In this document: piece after piece, positions 22,796 through 30,284 of the stretch
Numbering within the stretch: the stretch's first letter is position 1
Layout of the letters: each line of letters begins with the position of its first letter
From: JACVRW01 sp034664125
Lineage (GTDB): Bacteria > Actinomycetota > Thermoleophilia > Solirubrobacterales > Thermoleophilaceae
Direction of reading: 5' to 3'
Length of the DNA stretch: 64,000 nt
Assembly: GCA_034664125.1 (NCBI GenBank)
Contig: JAXDIG010000050.1
Location: forward strand, 62,001 to 126,000
The notes under the pieces: generated by a model
The model's database searches: none
The model's input: only the letters and a program-made list of their open reading frames with translations
What the model was told of the DNA's origin: nothing
Translations under genes and position numbers: made by a program

Positions 22796-23476
22796 ATGCA
22801 CACGACGGACCTCTACGGCGGAATGACGCTCGGCGCATACGCCGATCGACGGCTGGTCGGCTACTCCTATGCCGTGCCAGGGTTCGACGGCGCCAAGCCC
22901 TTCCTGCTCTCCTGCGGACTGGCGGTGTCCGGCGCCTACGGGTTGCGAGGCATCGGCCGGGCTCTGAAGCTCGCGCAGGCGGAGCGCGCGCGGCAGGCCG
23001 GCTATGACGTGATCCGGTGGACCACCAATTCGCTGGCCTCGCTGCCGCTTCACCTCTACCTGTCGAAGCTGGGCGCGCGACTCGTCGGATATCGCCAGGA
23101 CATGTACGTCGGCATCAGGGACAGCGTCTTCCCCGACGAGGTCGAGATCGAATGGGATCTGCGCCCGCCGGCGCGCTCGAGATTCGACGGCGAGCCCGTC
23201 CCACTGGTCATGTCGGAAGAGGCCGGCGCCGGCCCGCGGCGGCTTGGGAGCGTCAACACGGATGAACTCACGGACCTGACCGCGCACAGCTACTCGGTTG
23301 AGATCCCGTGGGACCGCGCGGCCCTCGGCAGTCGCTCCCCAGAGCTCGGCCGACAGTGGGTGGCGGCCGCGCGGACGGCCATTCAGACACTGCTAGCGGC
23401 CCGCTACGTCGGGACGTCAGTGATCGCCGATCGGCCCTCCAAGCGCTCCTTCATCAGATTCGACGTCGACTGCTGA
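22796..23476 (+). CDS. GNAT-superfamily acyltransferase (start probably further upstream)
   Basis: 226 residues from ATG 22796: LGAYADRRLVGYSYAVPGF, then the acyl-CoA motif GLRGIGRALKLAQAERARQAGYDVIRWTTNSLASLPLHLYLSKLGARLVGYRQDMY, and VEIEWDLRPPARSRF. The order and wording match the predicted GNAT group COG3375. However, the same frame upstream encodes TCVIRPLTGTTLAACAPLAEQQLQLETADQIPPWF, an obvious beginning of the domain (from about 22690), with no standard start codon back to a stop at 22673. Part of the oxidoreductase/ABC operon; the next gene starts right at its stop. Confidence 0.8.
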   Translation: MHTTDLYGGMTLGAYADRRLVGYSYAVPGFDGAKPFLLSCGLAVSGAYGLRGIGRALKLAQAERARQAGYDVIRWTTNSLASLPLHLYLSKLGARLVGYRQDMYVGIRDSVFPDEVEIEWDLRPPARSRFDGEPVPLVMSEEAGAGPRRLGSVNTDELTDLTAHSYSVEIPWDRAALGSRSPELGRQWVAAARTAIQTLLAARYVGTSVIADRPSKRSFIRFDVDC

Positions 23477-24382
23477 GTGGCGCGACGAATGGCGCGGGCT
23501 ATCGAGTTACCTGCCTGGCCGGGCGGAGCCCAGGTCGCGGTTTGCCTCACCTTCGACGTGGACGCCGAGGCCCCGTGGCTGGCCCAGTCGCCCGACTACG
23601 CTCGGCGGCTGTCGACCCTTTCCGAGGGTCGGTACGGCGTGGTGCGTGCGCTGCCGCGCATTCTCGAGCTGCTTCGCCGACACGTGGTGAAGGCCACGTT
23701 CTACGTGCCGGGCAGCACTGCCGAGCGGCATCCGGACGGCGTTCGATCGATCGTCTCGGACGGACATGAGGTGAGCCACCACGGGCACTTCCACCTCCGC
23801 ACGCACCAGCTCGACGCCGACGCGCAACGCGCCGAGATGGAGCAGGGCCTGGAAGCGCTGGCACGGATCGCCGAGTGCACGCCGCGGGGCTACCGCTCAC
23901 CGGCCTGGGAGCTCACGCCGGAGACGTTCTCGCTCCTCTTGGAACACGGGTTCAACTACGACAGCAGCTGCATGGGCGACGACCGCCCATACCTAGAGCA
24001 GCTGGATGGGGACGCGATCCTCGAACTGCCGGTGCATTGGAGCCTCGATGACTGGCCCTACTACGGCTGGAGCGTCGAGGCCGGCGGCAACCTGTTCCCA
24101 TCCTCCGCATGGCTGGAGAGCTGGCTGGCCGAGTTCGACTCCGCGCTGCGCGAACGCCGCCTCGTCACATACACGATGCACCCCGAAGTGGTCGGGCGCG
24201 GCTACCGCTTCATCGCCTTGGAGCGCCTCATGGACGAACTCCGGGCGCGTGCCAAAGTCTGGTTCGCGACCCACGCCGAGGTGGCGGCTCTGTGCGGCCC
24301 AGGACCGTCACCGGCGCTTGGAGCGACTGAGCGCCAGCACCAGGACCGCGGCCAGCAGCGACAGCCCGACGCCTACCCCTAG
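23477..24382 (+). CDS. Polysaccharide-deacetylase (NodB-fold) family hydrolase
   Basis: 301 residues, GTG start immediately after the GNAT stop. Metal-binding motifs: TFDVDAE (motif 1, Asp pair) and SHHGHFH (motif 2, His-x3-His), followed by GYRSPAWELTP (motif 3). The layout, without a signal peptide, is that of cytosolic PuuE/allantoinase-like deacetylases, which act on small amides rather than on cell-wall polymers. The last ~25 codons overlap the convergent MFS gene by 75 bp and have odd composition (Gln/Pro/Ala-rich tail), suggesting that the tail is a read-through extension. Likely acts on the compound imported by this operon. Confidence 0.85.
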   Translation: MARRMARAIELPAWPGGAQVAVCLTFDVDAEAPWLAQSPDYARRLSTLSEGRYGVVRALPRILELLRRHVVKATFYVPGSTAERHPDGVRSIVSDGHEVSHHGHFHLRTHQLDADAQRAEMEQGLEALARIAECTPRGYRSPAWELTPETFSLLLEHGFNYDSSCMGDDRPYLEQLDGDAILELPVHWSLDDWPYYGWSVEAGGNLFPSSAWLESWLAEFDSALRERRLVTYTMHPEVVGRGYRFIALERLMDELRARAKVWFATHAEVAALCGPGPSPALGATERQHQDRGQQRQPDAYP

Positions 24383-25711
24383 GGCGAAGCGGAATCCATC
24401 GACGACGGCCACGCCTGTCGTGACGCCGTCCTCGGCGGTCGCGTTCGTCCTCGCGCTGGCCACTGCCACGAGCAGCGCGAGTCCGAGGGCCCCTCCGATC
24501 TGCTGGGCGGAGCTGACCAGGCCCATCGTGACTCCCTGATGGCGCTCGCACACCCGGCTGGTCGCGAGCGCAGTGAAGATCACCGTCGCCGCGAAGTGGC
24601 CCATCCCAATGACAGCACTGCCGGCCAGGACGAAGGGAAGCCCACCGTCCGCGCCGATCGGAACAAGGAGCGCCACGCCCGCAGCCTGGATCACCAGTGC
24701 GACCGCGAGAGCTCGAGGAAGTCCAAGGTGCCCGGCCACCCGCGGCGCCACCCAGCCGGCGGCTACCCCAGCCACTCCGAGCAGCGTGAGAGCGAACCCG
24801 CTGGAGATCGGCCCATATCCGAGCACCTCCTGGAGGTACAGGGTCAAGACGAACATGACTCCGACGCCGGTACCAACCGTCAGAAGCGCGGCGGTGCACG
24901 CGCTCGCAACGGTCCTCGTCCGCAGGAGGACCGCCGGTACGAGAGGCACGCGGGAGCGGCGTTCGAGGACCCACGCAAGGCCGGCCAGCAGAACGCTCAG
25001 CTCAAACAACACGCAGCTGCTCGGCGACAACCTCCCCGTGCGACCGGCGAGGCCAAGCCCGTAGAGCAGGGTGCCCATGGCGCCCACGGCCGCCACCGCG
25101 CCCGGCAGATCAAGGTCACCCGGCCGGCCGCGCGCCTTGTCGTCGGCGAGCAGCGAGCGCGCCGTCAGCGCGGCAGCGATGCCAAGCAACGGGTTCAGGA
25201 CGAACACCGAGCGCCAGCCGGCCAGTGCCGTCAGCACGCCACCCAGGGAAACCCCCGAGACGAACGCCGCCGAAACCGCCATGCCGTAGACGCCGAGGGC
25301 ACGATTGCGCGATTCGCCCTCGTCGAACAGGTTTGCCATCAGGGCCAACGACGCCGGCACCGCCATTGCGGCCGCGAGACCTTCCACGGCACGAGCGCCG
25401 AGCAGCGCCGGGCGCGTGGGCGCAAGTGCGACCGCAACTGAGGCAAGCGAAAAGGTCACAAGGCCGTCGGTGAACAGCCGCCGGCGTCCGTACAGGTCGC
25501 CCGCCCGTCCGAGGACCAGAAGGGAGCCCCCGAAGCCGAGGCTGTAGGCACCGATCACCCACTGCAGGCCGGGTCGAGAGAACCGGAGATCAGCTCTGAT
25601 CGACGGCAGCGCGACGGTCACCAGGTTCGAGTCGAGCACGACCATGAATGCCGGGACACACAAGACCCCGAGGAGTGCGGCGCGGTGGGCCGTCCCCGGG
25701 GCGAGCGCCAT
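24308..25711 (-). CDS. MFS drug-exporter-like transporter (DHA2/EmrB type)
   Basis: 467 residues from ATG 25711 with 13-14 hydrophobic segments. Motif A GRAGDLYGRRRLF follows the second helix, and the first helices VLDSNLVTVALPSI and LQWVIGAYSLGFGGSLLVLG are typical of 14-TM DHA2 multidrug exporters, as is MGLVSSAQQIGGALGLALLV. Proton-driven efflux at the inner membrane. Convergent with, and overlapping, the deacetylase gene (75 bp). A GTG 12 bp upstream is an alternative start. Substrate unknown. Confidence 0.9.
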   Translation of the reverse strand: MALAPGTAHRAALLGVLCVPAFMVVLDSNLVTVALPSIRADLRFSRPGLQWVIGAYSLGFGGSLLVLGRAGDLYGRRRLFTDGLVTFSLASVAVALAPTRPALLGARAVEGLAAAMAVPASLALMANLFDEGESRNRALGVYGMAVSAAFVSGVSLGGVLTALAGWRSVFVLNPLLGIAAALTARSLLADDKARGRPGDLDLPGAVAAVGAMGTLLYGLGLAGRTGRLSPSSCVLFELSVLLAGLAWVLERRSRVPLVPAVLLRTRTVASACTAALLTVGTGVGVMFVLTLYLQEVLGYGPISSGFALTLLGVAGVAAGWVAPRVAGHLGLPRALAVALVIQAAGVALLVPIGADGGLPFVLAGSAVIGMGHFAATVIFTALATSRVCERHQGVTMGLVSSAQQIGGALGLALLVAVASARTNATAEDGVTTGVAVVDGFRFALGVGVGLSLLAAVLVLALSRSKRR

Positions 25712-25816
25712 CCGCGAAGCCACAGGCGCAGTGTCTGGACAGTCGCCGAGCCCCGTAATCCTTCGATCGGCCGGACTGGCGGCGCCGACTTGGTTGCGAT
25801 CGACGTCTCGAGCGGA

Positions 25817-27577
25817 CTAGCTGCCGGCTACGAAGCCCTGCGCGAACGGGTGGATTCCGCCGGACCTGAGCCCGACCTCGTCGACGGCCGCCCCTGCCGG
25901 ACGTGCGAACTCATAGGAGAAGGGGAGGTGCTCCTCCTGGACCATCGATATTTCGTGGCCCAGAGCCCGCAGACCTTCCGCGGTGCCCCGTGGGAAGCGC
26001 TCGCTTAGCCGGATCGTACGGTCGCTCGCATCCAGGCGAGGCGCCGAGATCGCCTCCTGAATCGATAGCCCGTGATCGACGATGCCGCTCACGACCTGGG
26101 TGATCGCGCTGATGATCCTGCGGCCTCCCGCGGCCCCGAGCGCTACTCGAGCTCCGCCATCGCCCAACAGCAAGAGCGGGGCCATGTTGACCAGAGGTCG
26201 CTTCCAGGGAGCGATCGAGTTTGCGGCGCCCGGCCTCGGGTCAAACCAAGCCATACCGCTGTCAAGGAGCACACCGGTTCCCTCCGCCACCGTCTTGCTG
26301 CCGAACGTGTTGCCCGCCGTGAGGGTGCACGAGACCATCCGCCCGTCCGCATCGACGACACAGAAGTGTGTCGTTCCGTGTCCGGTGTCCCCGACGTTGG
26401 GGCACGCCAAGCGTTGCCAGGGCAACGGCGGGATGCTTTCGGTGAGAGGTGACTTGCGATCGGGCCGGATCATCCCGGCGAGCTCTCGCGCATGTGCTTC
26501 GGAGAGGAGGACATCCGCTGCCTCTGTCTCTGGGGCCTTTGCATCTCCGGCGCTCCGGTAGCGGTGGGCGAAAGCAAGCTGAAGCGCCTCCGCGAGCACG
26601 TGCAGCGCGCCGGCGGTTTCCACTTCGAGCCCGAACTCCGTCTGGTCGAGGATCTGGAGAGCCTGGAGCACCGTCCATCCACCGCTCGGTGCACAGGGGC
26701 CGAGCACTGACCACCCCCGGTATGACGCGCGGAGCGGCCGCTCGATCGTCGCCTCGTACGCCTCGAAGTCGGTGCGCGAGATCAGCCCGCCGCACTGCTC
26801 GAAAGCCTGCTGGATGGCTTCGGCGATGTCTCCCCGGTAGAAGGAGTCGGCACCGTCTGCGGCAATTGCGCGCAGGGTACGGGCAAGGTCTGGCTGCTTG
26901 AGACGGGGTGGATCCCCTTCCGGCCGCGCTGCGAATGGCGCATTCGGCGGCAGTCCGTCACGCAAGAAGATCTCCCGCGACTGCGCACTCGCTCTGAGCG
27001 CCTCCAAGTTGTCGAGCGCCTGAAGCGTGAAATAAGCATCGATCTCGAAGCCGGCTTCCGCCACCTCGATCGCCGGCTCGACGAGACGCGCGAGCGGAAG
27101 CGTGCCGAATCGAGCATGCGCGAGGCACAGGCCCGCCACAGCGCCGGGCACGCAGGGAGCCAGGCAGCCGGTCGCATTCGCGTCGTCTCGCACGTGTCCG
27201 GTCCCAAGCAGCCGGTGCGCGCCGTTCTCGGCCACGGGCTCGTACATGTCTGGGGACGCGCGCAGCGGTGCCCGGGGCGGAAACTCGATCGACCACGCGT
27301 TGGCACTGGCGGGATCCTGGGCGAGCAGGAATCCCGAGCCTCCGATCGATGCCTCGGTCGGCTCGACGACCGCGGCGGTGAATCCCATCGACACCGCCGC
27401 ATCGACGGCGTTTCCACCGTCGGCCATGACCTGCAGACCGGCGTCCACCGTTTCGCGCCTCGCGGCCACGGCCAGGCATCCGTGGACGCAAATGGACGTC
27501 CGAGTGGTTTCTTGACGGGACCAACAGACGTGGTTCGAGCTTGAGTCCGGGATCGCACAACCGTGACCAGGGCGCAT
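25817..27577 (-). CDS. Gamma-glutamyltransferase-family Ntn hydrolase
   Basis: About 586 residues. The N-terminal part AARRETVDAGLQVMADGGNAVDAAVSMGFTAAVVEPTEASIGGSGFLL is the typical large-subunit start; the autoproteolysis site and nucleophile is the Thr of GHGTTHFCVVDADGRMVSCT. The GGRRIISAITQVVSGIVDHGLSIQEAISAPR segment is also conserved. The enzyme should self-cleave into two subunits and hydrolyse or transfer gamma-glutamyl or related amide groups. There is no evident signal peptide, which suggests cytosolic action. The start is uncertain (27577 used; 27622 also open). Single gene between the MFS and peroxidase genes. Confidence 0.88.
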   Translation of the reverse strand: MRPGHGCAIPDSSSNHVCWSRQETTRTSICVHGCLAVAARRETVDAGLQVMADGGNAVDAAVSMGFTAAVVEPTEASIGGSGFLLAQDPASANAWSIEFPPRAPLRASPDMYEPVAENGAHRLLGTGHVRDDANATGCLAPCVPGAVAGLCLAHARFGTLPLARLVEPAIEVAEAGFEIDAYFTLQALDNLEALRASAQSREIFLRDGLPPNAPFAARPEGDPPRLKQPDLARTLRAIAADGADSFYRGDIAEAIQQAFEQCGGLISRTDFEAYEATIERPLRASYRGWSVLGPCAPSGGWTVLQALQILDQTEFGLEVETAGALHVLAEALQLAFAHRYRSAGDAKAPETEAADVLLSEAHARELAGMIRPDRKSPLTESIPPLPWQRLACPNVGDTGHGTTHFCVVDADGRMVSCTLTAGNTFGSKTVAEGTGVLLDSGMAWFDPRPGAANSIAPWKRPLVNMAPLLLLGDGGARVALGAAGGRRIISAITQVVSGIVDHGLSIQEAISAPRLDASDRTIRLSERFPRGTAEGLRALGHEISMVQEEHLPFSYEFARPAGAAVDEVGLRSGGIHPFAQGFVAGS

Positions 27578-27667
27578 CGATGCCTCAAGACGGAGAACCG
27601 TCCCTCGCTGCCGCGGCCTCAATCCGCCGCCGCGACAGCGTGCAGCAGCGAGAGGAGAGTCGTCCCC

Positions 27668-29245
27668 CTACCCCACCGGAGCCAGCAGGCTCTTCTGTCC
27701 CTGGAAGGCGAAGAAGAGCAGGTCCACCATGCGGAAGGTGGTGCTGTTGGGGCCGAGGGACGGCTGGAAGCTCGGGTCCCGGACGATCGAGTGGGTGCTT
27801 CCCTCCATCGCGCGGTGGAAGGTCTCCGCGACGATGCGGGCGCCGACCCCCTTGAGCTTGCCCCCGTTGAGCTCGGCCTCGCGCAGGATGTAGAACCACA
27901 GCGGCGTGTTCGCGAGCGCCGCCTGGCGCTGGCTCTGGGTCAGCGAGTCGAGGTCGGCCCCGTTGTTGCCGTTGCGGATCTGGGCCTTCGTCAGCTTGGT
28001 CACGTTGACCCCCTTGTTCTTGAGGAACGTGACCATCTGCTGGCCGGTCGCCAACTTGACCATCTTGGCCCGCGCCAGGTTACGGAACGCCAGGTTGGCT
28101 CGCGGGTCGTTGAATGGCACGGCAGGTCCGCCGAAGGACCCCGGCGGCAGGTTCTTCAGCGGGTTGACCAGCGCGGTGTCGATTCGCATCGCGCGGTTGA
28201 ACTTGTTCGCCGGGACGACCAGCGCCGGCTTCGGGATCTCGCCGAAGTCGTAGAGGCGGCGGAAGTCGGCGATCCAGCTGCTGAGCAGCCGCTGCTGCCC
28301 CCCGAGGTCCCCGCTGTGGCCCGAGAACGTGAACAGGAGGTCGAGCGTGCCGAAGCCGTCGTCGAAAATCTTGTTCCAGTTGTAGGCGCGGCGGATCATC
28401 GAGTGCCCGAGCCGGAAGGCGGCCACCGAGAACTCGATCGGCATGGTGGGCACGTCGGTGGGCGTCGCACCGACCTCGAACGCCTTGCGGCCCTGGTTGA
28501 AGACGTTGTTCACCACGCCCGGGGCGGCTATGCGCGGGAGGTAGTCGGTGCGGATCATCCACTGGTAGTGCTTGGTCACCAGCTCCCGAGCCGTCCCGAA
28601 ACGCTGCGACGGCGGCACCGCGGCCGGCAGCGTGTCGACCACGCGGTTGTGGAAGCGGATGAAGGCGAGGTGCGTCTGGGCGATGGCCAGGTTCTCGTCG
28701 TTGCGGGGATCCGGGATCACCGCCTTGCGCTTCTTGGCCTGCGTGTTGCCCAGGCCGCGCGGCAGGTCGAAGCCGTCCTTGGCGGGGATGCCCTCGGCGG
28801 CGATCGTCTTCCCCATCTTGAGGTGCAGTCCATCGGCCTCGTAGAACTTGGCCGACTCCGGGTCCTGCGGTCCCGCGCCGTAGAGCGAGTCGAGGTCCAG
28901 GCTCGGCGAGCGTCCCTGCAGCAGCGCTGCCGGCGACACGTTCGCGCCCAGCATGACGTTCGTCTTGTCGAAGGTCAGGTCATGGTCCATGAACTGGCCG
29001 AGATACGTGAAACCGGCCGGGATCTGGGACGTCCCGCCGCCGCCCGCCGCCATCTCGTTGCCGATCTTCTTGCGGGCGCCCTCACCGAGCTGACGGTTGA
29101 TCCCCTTCGGGCCCATCCGGGAGAAGCGAAACGGCGGCACCTGGGCCGCGGCGGCCACCGCTATCGTGGCGGCGCGACCTCCGTCGCTCTCTGCAAGGAG
29201 TCCCTCTCCCAGGACGAAGTAGCTCTCGGATCCGTGCTTGTCCAC
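27668..29245 (-). CDS. Animal-type heme peroxidase
   Basis: 525 residues from GTG 29245 (VDKHGSESYFVLGEG). The heme pocket of the peroxidase-cyclooxygenase superfamily is clear: distal GQFMDHDLTFD with His88 flanked by Asp residues, and proximal FRLGHSMIRRAYNWN with His281, plus the preceding VNNVFNQGRKAFEVG region and the Arg-rich RNDEN segment. Such enzymes use hydrogen peroxide to oxidise halides or organic substrates. No signal peptide is visible. An upstream in-frame ATG would overlap the divergent permease gene and is rejected. Divergent from the EamA gene, with an inverted repeat between them. Confidence 0.9.
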   Translation of the reverse strand: MDKHGSESYFVLGEGLLAESDGGRAATIAVAAAAQVPPFRFSRMGPKGINRQLGEGARKKIGNEMAAGGGGTSQIPAGFTYLGQFMDHDLTFDKTNVMLGANVSPAALLQGRSPSLDLDSLYGAGPQDPESAKFYEADGLHLKMGKTIAAEGIPAKDGFDLPRGLGNTQAKKRKAVIPDPRNDENLAIAQTHLAFIRFHNRVVDTLPAAVPPSQRFGTARELVTKHYQWMIRTDYLPRIAAPGVVNNVFNQGRKAFEVGATPTDVPTMPIEFSVAAFRLGHSMIRRAYNWNKIFDDGFGTLDLLFTFSGHSGDLGGQQRLLSSWIADFRRLYDFGEIPKPALVVPANKFNRAMRIDTALVNPLKNLPPGSFGGPAVPFNDPRANLAFRNLARAKMVKLATGQQMVTFLKNKGVNVTKLTKAQIRNGNNGADLDSLTQSQRQAALANTPLWFYILREAELNGGKLKGVGARIVAETFHRAMEGSTHSIVRDPSFQPSLGPNSTTFRMVDLLFFAFQGQKSLLAPVG

Positions 29246-29308
29246 GGCCGTCTCCAATCGTCGAATGCGAGCAGAGCGAGGCTCGGCGCGACACTCCCAC
29301 GCACGGGA

Positions 29309-29324
29309 TTCGATGTCAATCGAA
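29309..29324. promoter_or_regulatory. Operator-like inverted repeat TTCGAT-GTCA-ATCGAA
   Basis: Perfect 6-bp arms with a 4-bp spacer in the 118-bp divergent region between the peroxidase and EamA permease genes. Its position could control both. The regulator is unknown. Confidence 0.4.
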
Positions 29325-29363
29325 CATTTCGAGAGACTTCGGTAAGAGAGGGTCGAGGAAGCG

Positions 29364-30284
29364 ATGCGAGCAGCCGAGGTCGACAACCACGCACTGAGCG
29401 CGAAGACATTTGGGGTGCTCGCGGTCGTCGGCATGGTCATCGCCTTCTCGCTCAGCTCCACCCTCGTGAAGCGCGCCGAGTCTCCCGGCGTCCTCGTCGC
29501 GTTCTGGAGGATGGTCACGGTCAGCGTCGTGTGGAACCTCTTGCTCTGGAGTACCGGCCGGCGGATCACGACGCAGAATGTGCGCCAGGCGTTGGTGCCT
29601 GGTGTGTTCTTTGGCCTGAACCTGGCCGTTTTCTTCGCCGGGGCGACTCACAACAGCGTCGCCAACGCCGCGCTGATCGGTTCGCTGGCCCCATTTCTGA
29701 TCGTGCCGGTCGGCGCCTGGCTGTTCAAGGAGTACATAGATCCGCGTGCGCTCGTGTTCGCGCTCGTCGCTTTCGGGGGCGTGAGCCTCGTGTTGTTCAG
29801 CGCGCCCGCCAACGGTGACGCCTCGCTGGAGGGGAACCTGTTCGGCATCCTCGCGATGCTGCTCTTGGTGGCGTACGTCGCGTCGACGAAGCACTTTCGC
29901 CGTGACATGGATGTGACGACTTTCATGTCGACGATCTGCCCGATCGCGGCCGTGGCGGTGCTCCCGCTGGCGATCGCCCATGGCGACGTGTTCGGCATGA
30001 GCGGCACGGGATGGACGTACATGCTGATCCTCACGTTCACCAGCGGGGTCGCCGCCCAGGGGTTGCTGGTGTTCGCGCAGAAGACGATCCAGATCGGCAC
30101 GATCGGGATCGCCCAGGTGGCTCAACCCGCCCTCGCGGTCGTCTGGTCGTTCCTGTTGCTGGACGAGGTGGTGAATCACCGGCAGATCGCCGGTATCGCC
30201 ATCGTCGTCGGCGGCTTGCTGGCCTTTGTCGTCTTGAACCAGCGTGGCGATCGCGGGCGCCAGCTGGTCAGGCCATCTGCCTGA
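29364..30284 (+). CDS. EamA/DMT-family transporter
   Basis: 306 residues with ten hydrophobic segments arranged as two EamA repeats (VVGMVIAFSLSSTLVKRAESPGVLVAFWRM ... and FGILAMLLLVAYVASTKHFRRDM ... TIGIAQVAQPALAVVWSFLLLDEVVNHRQIAGIAIVVGGLLAFVV). An inner-membrane metabolite or drug exporter. Convergent with the SARP regulator gene (17-bp overlap of 3' ends). Confidence 0.9.
   Translation: MRAAEVDNHALSAKTFGVLAVVGMVIAFSLSSTLVKRAESPGVLVAFWRMVTVSVVWNLLLWSTGRRITTQNVRQALVPGVFFGLNLAVFFAGATHNSVANAALIGSLAPFLIVPVGAWLFKEYIDPRALVFALVAFGGVSLVLFSAPANGDASLEGNLFGILAMLLLVAYVASTKHFRRDMDVTTFMSTICPIAAVAVLPLAIAHGDVFGMSGTGWTYMLILTFTSGVAAQGLLVFAQKTIQIGTIGIAQVAQPALAVVWSFLLLDEVVNHRQIAGIAIVVGGLLAFVVLNQRGDRGRQLVRPSA

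Noticed and set aside
27563..29818. 751-codon plus-strand ORF opposite the heme peroxidase gene
   Set aside because: It is antisense to a gene with clear peroxidase motifs; its composition (Arg/Val/Glu/Leu/His runs without motifs) is that of a reversed high-GC reading frame.
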